Shown: piece after piece, positions 25,465-33,024 of the stretch | How the letters are laid out: the number at the start of each line of letters is the position of its first letter | How positions within the stretch are numbered: position 1 is the first letter of the stretch | Program-made: the position numbers and the translations under genes | NCBI GenBank assembly: GCA_047618565.1 | Contig: JBLHKW010000039.1 | Location: 1-34,861, forward strand | Length of the DNA stretch: 34,861 nt | Source of the DNA: JBLHKW01 sp047618565 | GTDB lineage: Bacteria > Planctomycetota > UBA1135 > GCA-002686595 | Reading direction: 5' to 3' | Notes under the pieces: generated by a model | Databases searched by the model: none | What the model saw: only the letters and a program-made list of their open reading frames with translations | What the model was told of the DNA's origin: nothing

Positions 25465-28272
25465 CTACCCGGGCCCGTCGACGCCGTAGTAGCTACCGGG
25501 GAACAGGGCATCACCCTCGGCCGCGGCCGAGACACGCACGAGCTCGGCCGCGCAGACCTTGTATTCCGCAGTGTCCGTGACCGGGTCGCCGGCGTCGTTG
25601 GTCAGGATGTTGGCGCGCGCCTCGGCGAAGTGCAGCGGCGTCCAGATGCTGCCGGGGCGTACCTGGCGCGAGATGATCGCGCGCACCTGGATCGCGCCGC
25701 GCCGCGTGCGAATTTCGACCAGGTCGTCCGTCTCGATGCCACGCTTACGGGCATCGCGCGGGTGCACCTCGACAAAGGCCACCGGCTGCTTCGCATCCAG
25801 GCCCGGGTCGCGCCGCGTCTGGGTCGCCGCGTTGTAGTGGTACAGGGTCCGGCCCGTGGACAGGACGAGGCCGTAGTCCTTGTCCGGCAGTTCATCGGAG
25901 GGCCGATACTCGACGCCCGTGAAGAGGCCCTTGCCGCGCAGGATGCCGTTCTCGTGCAAAAAGACGGTCCCGGGATGATCGGACGTCGGACAGGGCCACT
26001 GCAGGCCGGTCTTACCGTCCGCATCGAGCGGCTGCGCGTCAATGCGCGCGTGGCTGATACCCGCGAACTGGGTCGTGTCGCGCGCCAGCTCATCGTAGAC
26101 CTGCGCGGCATTGTCGAACTTCCAGTCGGCCCCACACGCGTTGGCCAGGTCCACGAGGATCTCCCAGTCCGCACGCGCCTGCCCGGGCGGCTCGACGGCC
26201 TTGCGAATGCGCTGCACGCGCCGTTCCGAGTTCGTGAACACGCCTTCCTTCTCGGCGAAAGCGGCAGCCGGAAAGATCACGTCCGCGAAACGAGCGGTCT
26301 CGTTCATGAACAGGTCCTGGAGGACCATGAACTCATTCCCGTTCAGGCCCTTCTCGAGCTCCATGCAGTTCGGCTCCGAGATTACGATGTCCTCACCCAT
26401 GACGAACAGTCCGCGGATCTGCTTGCCGACCTGCTTCATCATCACGTTCAGGTTCAGGCCCGGATCCGGCGACAGGTCGACGCCCCAGGAGCGTTCGTAC
26501 TTCTTCTGGACCTCGGGATCGTCCACGCGCTGATAGCCCGGGTAGAAGATGGGCGTTGCCCCGGCATCGTTCGCGCCCTGCACGTTGTTCTGGCCGCGCA
26601 GCGGATTCATGCCCGCGGAGGGCTTTCCAAGGTGTCCGGTCATCAGCACCAGGTTGGCCAGCGCGTACACGTTGTCCGTGCCGTGCGAGTGTTCCGTGAT
26701 GCCCAGCGTGTAGTAGATACCGGCCTTCTTCGTCGTCGCGTAGCGGCGCGCGACGTCCCGGATATCGTCGGCTGCGATGCCCGTAACCTTCTCGGCGGCC
26801 TCGGGCGTGTAAGCCTCGACCGTGCGGCGTACGTCCTCGAAGCCCTCGGTCTGCTGCGCGACGAAGGTCTCGTCGACCAGGCCCTCGGCGATAATCACGT
26901 GCGCCATCGCATTGAGCAGCCAGACATCGGTACCGGGTGCCAGCTGCAGGTGCTTGTCGGCGATGGTCGTCATCCAGACCGCCCGCGGATCCACCACGAC
27001 CATCATCGCTCCACGCTTGCGCGCGCGCTTCATCTCCATCGCGATGATGGGGTGCGCCTCACTGGTGTTGCTGCCGATGATGAACAGGAAGTCCGCGTCG
27101 CGAATCTCCCCGATCGAGTTCGTCATCGCTCCCGCGCCGAAGGTGTTGACCAGACCGGCCACCGTGGGAGCGTGTCAGGTTGCGGCACACTGATGGACGT
27201 TGTTCGTCCTGAACACCGTTCGTGCAAGTTTCTGCACGAGGTAGTTCTCCTCGACCGGGCAGCGCGAGGAGCTGACGAATCCCAGGGCATCGGCGCCATG
27301 GCGCTGCTTGACGCCCAGCAGGCCCGCAGCGGCGACGCTCAGGGCTTCCTCCCAGCTGGCTTCGTGCAGCTCACCGTCCGCGCGCCGGATCAAGGGCACG
27401 GTCAGCCGGTCCTCGTGGTGCAGGAAGTCGTAGGCGAAACGGCCCTTCACGCACAGGTTGCCGTCGTTCGTGGTCGTGCCGGCGGCCGGGCTGGTGACCT
27501 TGACCACGCGTCCACGACCGTCGTTGCCGGCGCGGTCCACGTTCAGGTCCATCTGGCAGCCGACGCCGCAGTAGTTGCAGGTCGTGCGAACCTTCTCGAG
27601 CTCTCGCTCGGGCTTCTCGCCGCGCACCAGGGGCTTCTTCTCGCCCATCGCGCCGGTCGGACAGACGTCAATGCAGCCGCCGCACATCTCGCAACTCGTG
27701 TCGAGCAGGGACAGGCTATCGACCGTCGATATGGTCGTCTGCGAGCCGCGCCCCGTGAGCGTGATCGCGTTGACAGCCTCGACCTCGTCGCAGTAACGGG
27801 TGCAGCGCGCGCAGAGGATGCAGGTATCCGGTTCGAAGTGGACGTAGGGATTGCGATCGGTCGGGCGCGCAATGCGCACCTGGTCCATGCGTCCCCAGTC
27901 GAGTGCCACGTCGTAGCGCTCGACCATATCGAGCAGCTGATCCGGGGCCCCCTTCTCGGACGCCTCACGATCCGCCGGGTGGTCCGTCATGTAGAGCGCC
28001 AGCAGCGACTTGCGGTGGCGCTCGATGCGCTCGTTCTCGGCCACGACGCGCATGCCATCCGCCGCGGGCGTCGCACAGGCCGGCGCCAGGCGCCGCCAGC
28101 CGTCGATCTCCACCAGGCAGGTGCGACAGGCGCCGGCCGGCTTGAGCCGCGGGTCGTGGCAAAGGGTCGGGATCTCGAAGCCGGCGCGCTGGGCGACCTC
28201 CAGGACCGTTTCGCCCGCTTCGAACTCGAGTTCCTGGCCCCCGATGGAGAGCTTCGTTCCGTTGTTGCTCAC
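25465..28272 (-). CDS. fdhA: Selenocysteine-containing formate dehydrogenase, catalytic (alpha) subunit
   Basis: The product is 935 aa when the in-frame TGA at 27177-27175 is read as selenocysteine 366. The context C-A-A-T-[Sec]-H-A-P-T-V-A-G-L is the formate dehydrogenase active site, and the frame is continuous on both sides. Domains in order: [2Fe-2S] ferredoxin (Cys38, 49, 52, 66); a NuoG-like region where the expected three Cys after DHP are absent; two [4Fe-4S] sites (Cys151/154/157/161 and 194/197/200/204); the molybdopterin domain's own [4Fe-4S] (Cys232/235/239/274); then the molybdo/tungstopterin domains. It oxidises formate to CO2 (or the reverse). The GTG start at 28272 overlaps the stop of the NAD-binding subunit and has GGGGAG six bases upstream. 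Confidence 0.92.
27142..27177 (-). promoter_or_regulatory. UGA selenocysteine codon with bacterial SECIS hairpin
   Basis: After the UGA (27177-27175), GGUG (27163-27160) can pair with CACC (27145-27142), with inner G/C pairs closing a loop GGUCU at 27156-27152. Spacing and the GGUCU loop closely mirror the E. coli fdhF SECIS recognised by SelB. The hairpin is predicted by eye. Confidence 0.8.
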
Positions 28273-29954
28273 GCGTCACTCCCCTCATCCAACCCAGCGA
28301 AGTCTTCCGGGAAGTACTTCAGCGCCGACGTCAGGGGCAGCGGTGCGGCCTGACCCAGACCGCAGATCGACCCCTCGTTCATCTGCCACGCCGCCTCGGC
28401 CACGTGCTCCAGCGGCGCGCCGATCGACCCGCCCTGACTCTGCTTGCGCAGGGACTCGTGCAGGTAGCGCGTACCGATACGACAGGGCGCGCATTGTCCA
28501 CAGCTCTCGTCCTCGAAGAACTTGAGCTGCTGCAGAGCCGCCCAGCGCATGTCCACCGTGTCATTGAGAACGACCACGCCCGCGGACCCCAGCATCGAAC
28601 CGACCTCCGCGAGAGAGCGGAAATCGAGCGGCCGTTCGCGCTCGCTCGCCGGCAGGAATCCCGAACTGGCGCCGCCCGGACTGAAGGCCTTGAGCTCGCC
28701 CACGTAGCCGCCCGCAGCCTCGACCAGCTCATCGAGCGTGACCCCGAGGGGTAGCTCGTAGGTCCCGGGCCTGACCACGTGTCCACTGATGCAGTAGAGC
28801 TTGGTGCCCGCTTCCTTGCGCCCGAGCGCCTTGAACCATGCTCCTCCGCGCTCGACGATGGCCGGCACACAGGCGATGGTCTCCACGTTGTGCATCAATG
28901 TGGGCTTGCCCCACAGACCCACCTCGACCGGAAACGGGGGCTTGAGTCGCGGCATCCCGCGCTTGCCTTCCAGGGCCTCGAGCAGGGCCGTCTCCTCGCC
29001 GCAAATGTACGCGCCGTTGCCCGCGTGCATGTGAAAACGGATGTCGCCGTAGACATCGTGCTCCTGGGCGCGCGCGATGGCAGCCGACATGATCTCCCAC
29101 GGGATCTCGAACTCGCCGCGCAGGTAGAGGTAGACCTCGCTGGCACCGACCGCATGGGCCGCGATCGCGAGCCCCTCGAGGATCAGGTCCGGGCGGCGCA
29201 GCAGCACTTCCCGGTCCTTGAATGTACCCGGCTCACCTTCGTCGGCGTTGAGCACGACGTAGCGAGTCGTGACGGCCTGCCCCTGGACCCCGCGCCACTT
29301 GATGTGCGCCGGGAAGCCCGCCCCACCGCGGCCCTGCAGACCGGCCGCCTCGATGGCCTCGACGACGCGCTCCGGTCCCATCTCCATGGCGCGCGCGAAA
29401 GCACGTCCCGGCGGCGCATGCTCGCCGTCCAGGTCGAGCACCAGCTCCTCGGATGCGACATCTGTCGGGCCGACGGCACCGCGCCAGTTGGCGCTTCCCG
29501 GAGCGGCGGATGAGTCCAGCTTCTCCCACGCCCCGTCGGTGCGCTGCATGTCCGTGATCGTGATCTGCGGCAGCACGCGTCGGTCGCGCAGCACGGCGGG
29601 CGGCAGGTCGCAACCGGCCAGGCATGAGCAGCCCTCACTCGGGAGGCCCGCCGCACGGGCGGCCTTCAGGATCTCGTCGGCGCCGGCCAGCGCACAGGAG
29701 AGGCCGGTACAGACCCGGATCTTCGCGTCCGGCCGCGCCAGCAGGTGATAGAAGCTCCCGACGCCGAAGACGTCGGCCTCGGGCACACCCGTCTCGCGCG
29801 CCACTTCGCGCGCGATGCCATCGAGAAGCCCACCGGAATCGCGCAAACGATCGGGGACGGAGGAAGCTCGCTGCTCTTGGTTCAAGGCGTGGGTGGTCGC
29901 CTCTCCGCGGCCACCGGTCGCGCATGATAGCAGGCCGCCCCCGGTCCGCCCCAT
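28269..29954 (-). CDS. Formate dehydrogenase NAD/FMN-binding subunit, NuoE-NuoF fusion
   Basis: The product is 561 aa from the ATG at 29954. Residues 40-130 form a NuoE-like thioredoxin-fold [2Fe-2S] domain: VFGVGSFYHLL, then CTGLSC (Cys82, Cys87) and CLAGC (Cys111, Cys115). Residues from about 185 form a NuoF-like domain with the FMN/NADH loop GLQGRGGAGFPAHIKW, NADEGEPGTFKDRE, and the [4Fe-4S] site ESCGQCAPCRIGT plus Cys in GSICGLG. It passes electrons between FdhA and NAD+ in a cytoplasmic enzyme. A TTG at 29885 is an alternative start, because residues 1-23 look unlike the family. It overlaps fdhA by four bases (GTGA). Confidence 0.88.
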   Translation of the reverse strand: MGRTGGGLLSCATGGRGEATTHALNQEQRASSVPDRLRDSGGLLDGIAREVARETGVPEADVFGVGSFYHLLARPDAKIRVCTGLSCALAGADEILKAARAAGLPSEGCSCLAGCDLPPAVLRDRRVLPQITITDMQRTDGAWEKLDSSAAPGSANWRGAVGPTDVASEELVLDLDGEHAPPGRAFARAMEMGPERVVEAIEAAGLQGRGGAGFPAHIKWRGVQGQAVTTRYVVLNADEGEPGTFKDREVLLRRPDLILEGLAIAAHAVGASEVYLYLRGEFEIPWEIMSAAIARAQEHDVYGDIRFHMHAGNGAYICGEETALLEALEGKRGMPRLKPPFPVEVGLWGKPTLMHNVETIACVPAIVERGGAWFKALGRKEAGTKLYCISGHVVRPGTYELPLGVTLDELVEAAGGYVGELKAFSPGGASSGFLPASERERPLDFRSLAEVGSMLGSAGVVVLNDTVDMRWAALQQLKFFEDESCGQCAPCRIGTRYLHESLRKQSQGGSIGAPLEHVAEAAWQMNEGSICGLGQAAPLPLTSALKYFPEDFAGLDEGSDA

Positions 29955-29992
29955 CCCCGCCCCGAATCAGCGAGCGGTCTCCCTCGTCACGC

Positions 29993-30415
29993 CTACTGAG
30001 CGGCCTTTTCCAGAAGGCGCCGCGCGGACTCCACGCCGGGATGCTCGGAGTCCAGACGCTCGGCCACGGCCAGAGCCTCCAGCGCGCCGTCGAGGTCGCC
30101 CCTGGCCGTCAGTGCCGCGACCAGGCTCAGCTGTGCCGCCAGCGAGTCGGGTGCCAGTTCGACCGCTCGATGGGCATGCTCGAGGGCTCCAGCGGTGTCC
30201 CCCTGGTCCAGGCATGCGCGCGATTGCTCGCTCAGGCTCTCGATCTCGGCCGTGCGCGCTCCGGCGTTAGACGGGGCCGCCCCCGCGCGGAAGTTGTCGC
30301 GTACCACGTAACCCAGTGTGCCCACCAGCATGATGACGGCCAACGTCGAGCTGATAGCCCTACCGCTCCCGCGAGTGCGGCGTGAACCGACTCCGATCAA
30401 CTCCGTACCTGCCAT
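29993..30415 (-). CDS. Membrane-anchored TPR protein
   Basis: The product is 140 aa from the ATG at 30415. A basic N-terminus (GSRRTRGSGR) precedes one membrane helix (about 20-37, ISSTLAVIMLVGTLGYVV). Two to three tetratricopeptide-like helical repeats follow (RACLDQGDTAGALEHAHRAV, TARGDLDGALEALAVAERLD). The repeats probably bind a protein partner outside or inside the membrane. It sits 38 bp upstream of the formate dehydrogenase genes and 39 bp after the SGNH gene on the same strand, so it may be part of either transcript. No specific function is recognised. Confidence 0.65.
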   Translation of the reverse strand: MAGTELIGVGSRRTRGSGRAISSTLAVIMLVGTLGYVVRDNFRAGAAPSNAGARTAEIESLSEQSRACLDQGDTAGALEHAHRAVELAPDSLAAQLSLVAALTARGDLDGALEALAVAERLDSEHPGVESARRLLEKAAQ

Positions 30416-30454
30416 CACCCGCTCGTTTCTGTTCGCGCCCGCAACGGGCGACAC

Positions 30455-31609
30455 TCAGGGCTGAAAGGGAACCTGCAGGCCATTGCTCAGATTGAAGCCG
30501 CCGGCACAGGGGCCACCCATCGGGTCACGATACCAGGCCTGGTAGTTCCAGGTCGACGCGGGAACGATCACGGGCGCCAGGTTCGCCAGTCCAGGCCCGT
30601 AGATCATGGTTCCGGTCGCGTCCGCCTGCTTGACGCCAAAGCGTTTCACGACCCCACCGACACAGCGGCGCCCGTCGCCGAAAGGCGTGTTGATCTGGTT
30701 GCCGCCCATGAACACCAGCCCGAACTTGTTGGGCGGCATGTCCGTGATGGCCAGGACCAGGTCGTCAGCGGCTGCATCGGTCGAGCCAGCAGCGGCCGAC
30801 AGCAATGCGCCGACGCCGGCCGAGTTCTGGCACCCGGCCGAGCTGTAGTCGTTCCCGCAGGGGCAGATGCCGGCGCCGCCGAAGCAGTAACGCGTACCGA
30901 AGCAGTTGTTGGCGAGCAGGAATGGCTCGAGCGCCTCGTACCACTTCGCCGCCATCTTGATCTCGCCGGACTGGTCCGGGTGCACGCCATCCCAGGTATC
31001 CGCGTTCACGTCGAAGCCCGTGAACTGGTCCACGAGCACAACCGGCGATGCGGATGTGGTCTTCGAGGCCACGAAGCCGGGCAAGAGCGCGTTGAAAGGC
31101 ATGATATCCGCGGGCAGCATCGGGATCACCTGCGCCACGAGCACGACGACGCGCGGGCGGATCGCTCGCATTTCATCGATGATCTGGTCCAGTTCGCTGA
31201 CGGTGCTGGCGGCACTGTGGCCCTGCCAGATGTCGTTCGTCCCGAGGTGCATCAGCACGATGTCGGGATTGACCGCAGCGGTCCAGCCCGAGATGTTGTT
31301 CAGCACCTGATCCGCGCGGAATCCCGTGTGGCCCTCGTGCGCCTGATCGAAGTCCGGGAAGAGCGGTGTCCCGCTGACGCCGGTCTGGCCGCCGACAAAG
31401 TTGACGCAGTAACCGAAGCTCGCAAGGTCCTGCCAGAGCCAGTAGCGATAGCTGGCAAACCCTGTCTGCGACTCCGTGATCGAATCGCCGAGGGGCATGA
31501 TCCTGAGGGTCTGTGCCTGAGCGCGCTCGCCCAGCGCCAGGAAGAGCGACACGAAGGCGACGAGCGCAGTCAGAAAACGGCTGGAGGGGAACTGCCAGTT
31601 GCGGAGCAT
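30455..31609 (-). CDS. Secreted SGNH/GDSL hydrolase with Cys-rich planctomycete C-terminal domain
   Basis: The product is 384 aa. Residues 1-32 are a signal peptide. The hydrolase domain (34-225) has block I GDSIT (Ser43), block III GTND (123-126) and block V DGVH (Asp207, His210), the full catalytic set for an esterase or acyl-hydrolase. From about residue 235 a separate domain begins with several Cys (CFGGAGICPCGND, GCQNSAGVGALL) and ends in WNYQAWYRDP and FNLSNGLQVPF. I associate this C-terminal domain with secreted proteins of certain marine planctomycetes; its role is unknown, perhaps surface anchoring or sorting. The substrate of the hydrolase is unknown. Confidence 0.85.
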   Translation of the reverse strand: MLRNWQFPSSRFLTALVAFVSLFLALGERAQAQTLRIMPLGDSITESQTGFASYRYWLWQDLASFGYCVNFVGGQTGVSGTPLFPDFDQAHEGHTGFRADQVLNNISGWTAAVNPDIVLMHLGTNDIWQGHSAASTVSELDQIIDEMRAIRPRVVVLVAQVIPMLPADIMPFNALLPGFVASKTTSASPVVLVDQFTGFDVNADTWDGVHPDQSGEIKMAAKWYEALEPFLLANNCFGTRYCFGGAGICPCGNDYSSAGCQNSAGVGALLSAAAGSTDAAADDLVLAITDMPPNKFGLVFMGGNQINTPFGDGRRCVGGVVKRFGVKQADATGTMIYGPGLANLAPVIVPASTWNYQAWYRDPMGGPCAGGFNLSNGLQVPFQP

Positions 31610-31800
31610 GCTGAGGGGTCCAGGGATCAGGAAGTCGAGCTGCCGGGCATACGAACGAAGGTGGAGTCGAGCCCGCAGGCTCGGCCTTTCCTGTTAGATA
31701 CTAGCCCGGATCGGGGGTTCTCGCCCGTCCAGCAGGCCGCAGGTCCGTGATTCCGGGCCCCGAAGCCCCTGCCAGCGCGGGACCGGGGGCTCGCTCCACC
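31610..31800. other. Spacer with a short CTAG-type half repeat
   Basis: This 191-bp region lies between the acyltransferase and the SGNH gene. It contains GAGCC-CGCA-GGCTC (31665-31680), a short hairpin, and TACTAGCCCGGAT (about 31699-31711), which closely matches the outer end of the palindromic repeat at 6840-6934. No second inverted copy was found nearby. Confidence 0.4.
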
Positions 31801-33015
31801 TCATCCACGCGTGCCGGGGGCCTCCGACGGCACTGCAGTGCCGGGGGGGTTCCCGCTCGGGAAGTAGCGTTTGAGCTTCAAAAAATGCTTCTCCATCAGG
31901 TGCCAGCTCAGGAAAGCTGCGGCCAGGGACGCGACGCTGGCAATGAGGACGTAGATCAGGGTTCGCGGCAGTGAAGACCCCAACCAGAGCGGCTGATGCC
32001 GCGGGTGATAGAGGAGGCGCATACCCGTGCCGACGGGACCGTGAAAGAGGTACAGCGCGTAACTGTACTTGCCGAGGGTGCGCAGGAAGCCGTTGTCGAC
32101 TGCACGCGCGAGCATGCTCCCGGGCGGGGTCGAGATGCAGAGCACGAGGAACGCTCCGTAGAGGAAGGCGATGCCCGAGAACCCGAGCGTGTAGGTCAGG
32201 CTCTGAATCGGGTCGAGCATGCCATCGCGGATCCCGAGCCAGACCACGACGGCGACGCTCACCAGCAACACGCGCCGTGCCCAGCTGACGACCTCCGGCG
32301 AGAAACGTCCGAGCTGGCCGCCATGGGAGACGAGCGCCAGAAAGCTCCCGAGGGCCAGGCAATCGATACGAGCCGGGGTGATGACGTAGCTGAGCACGTA
32401 GCTCGCCCCATTGAGGGCCAGGGTCACGCGCAGGGCCAGGGCGCCGACGATCAGGAGCACGCAGATGCGCATCAGCGTGCGCCGGCTGCAGAGCAGCACC
32501 ACGATAGGCCAGACCAGATAGAACTGCTCCTCGATCGCGAGCGACCAGGTCACGTTCGGGATCAGTTCCGGATAGAACGCTCCGCGCATCGCGATGCGGA
32601 TGTTCGTCAGGTAGGCCCAGAACCAGAGCTGATCAGGCTGCGACGGCTTGATGTAGTCGGCCACCTCGGGGTGGTCGACCATCGGCAGCAGCACGAAGAA
32701 GACGAACAGGGTCGCGTAGTACAGCGGGAAGATCCGCACCGTACGGCGTGCGTAGAAGCTGCGGAAGTAATGCCCCGAGCCCTTGGTGCGGAACAGGATG
32801 CCCGTGATCAGGTAGCCCGAGAGCACGAAGAACATGTCAACGCCGCACCAGCCGGTGTGGAGCACCGCGAACACGGTCCGGTCCAGCGCCGTGTCCGCGG
32901 GCATCGAAGCCGCGAAGAAGTGGTGCGCCATGACCAGCGCCACGGCCAGCCCTCGAATCCCGTCAAGGATCGAGATGTGACTGGCCGCGGAAGGCCGGGG
33001 CTTGACGTCTTCCAT
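31801..33015 (-). CDS. Acyltransferase family 3 (OafA/NodX-type) membrane protein
   Basis: This 404-aa integral membrane protein has about ten helices. The N-terminus carries the family signature: ILDGIRGLAVALVMAHHFF with the His residues essential in this family, then GVDMFFVLSGYLITGIL and FYARRTVRIFPLYY. Later motifs are TWSLAIEEQFYLVWP and LGKYSYALYLFHGP. The family adds acetyl or other acyl groups to cell-surface sugars; the acceptor here is unknown. It starts nine bases after the stop of the CcsA-type gene, so the two may be cotranscribed without being functionally linked. Confidence 0.9.
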   Translation of the reverse strand: MEDVKPRPSAASHISILDGIRGLAVALVMAHHFFAASMPADTALDRTVFAVLHTGWCGVDMFFVLSGYLITGILFRTKGSGHYFRSFYARRTVRIFPLYYATLFVFFVLLPMVDHPEVADYIKPSQPDQLWFWAYLTNIRIAMRGAFYPELIPNVTWSLAIEEQFYLVWPIVVLLCSRRTLMRICVLLIVGALALRVTLALNGASYVLSYVITPARIDCLALGSFLALVSHGGQLGRFSPEVVSWARRVLLVSVAVVVWLGIRDGMLDPIQSLTYTLGFSGIAFLYGAFLVLCISTPPGSMLARAVDNGFLRTLGKYSYALYLFHGPVGTGMRLLYHPRHQPLWLGSSLPRTLIYVLIASVASLAAAFLSWHLMEKHFLKLKRYFPSGNPPGTAVPSEAPGTRG

Positions 33016-33024
33016 CCGCGACGA

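Noticed and set aside
27175..27177. In-frame TGA as a nonsense mutation or gene split
   Set aside because: It lies exactly at the selenocysteine position of formate dehydrogenase, with a SECIS-like hairpin after it and intact frames on both sides.
25339..28353. 1004-residue plus-strand frame
   Set aside because: It is antisense to the formate dehydrogenase gene in GC-rich sequence. It has no recognisable domain, while the minus strand shows all Fe-S and active-site motifs.
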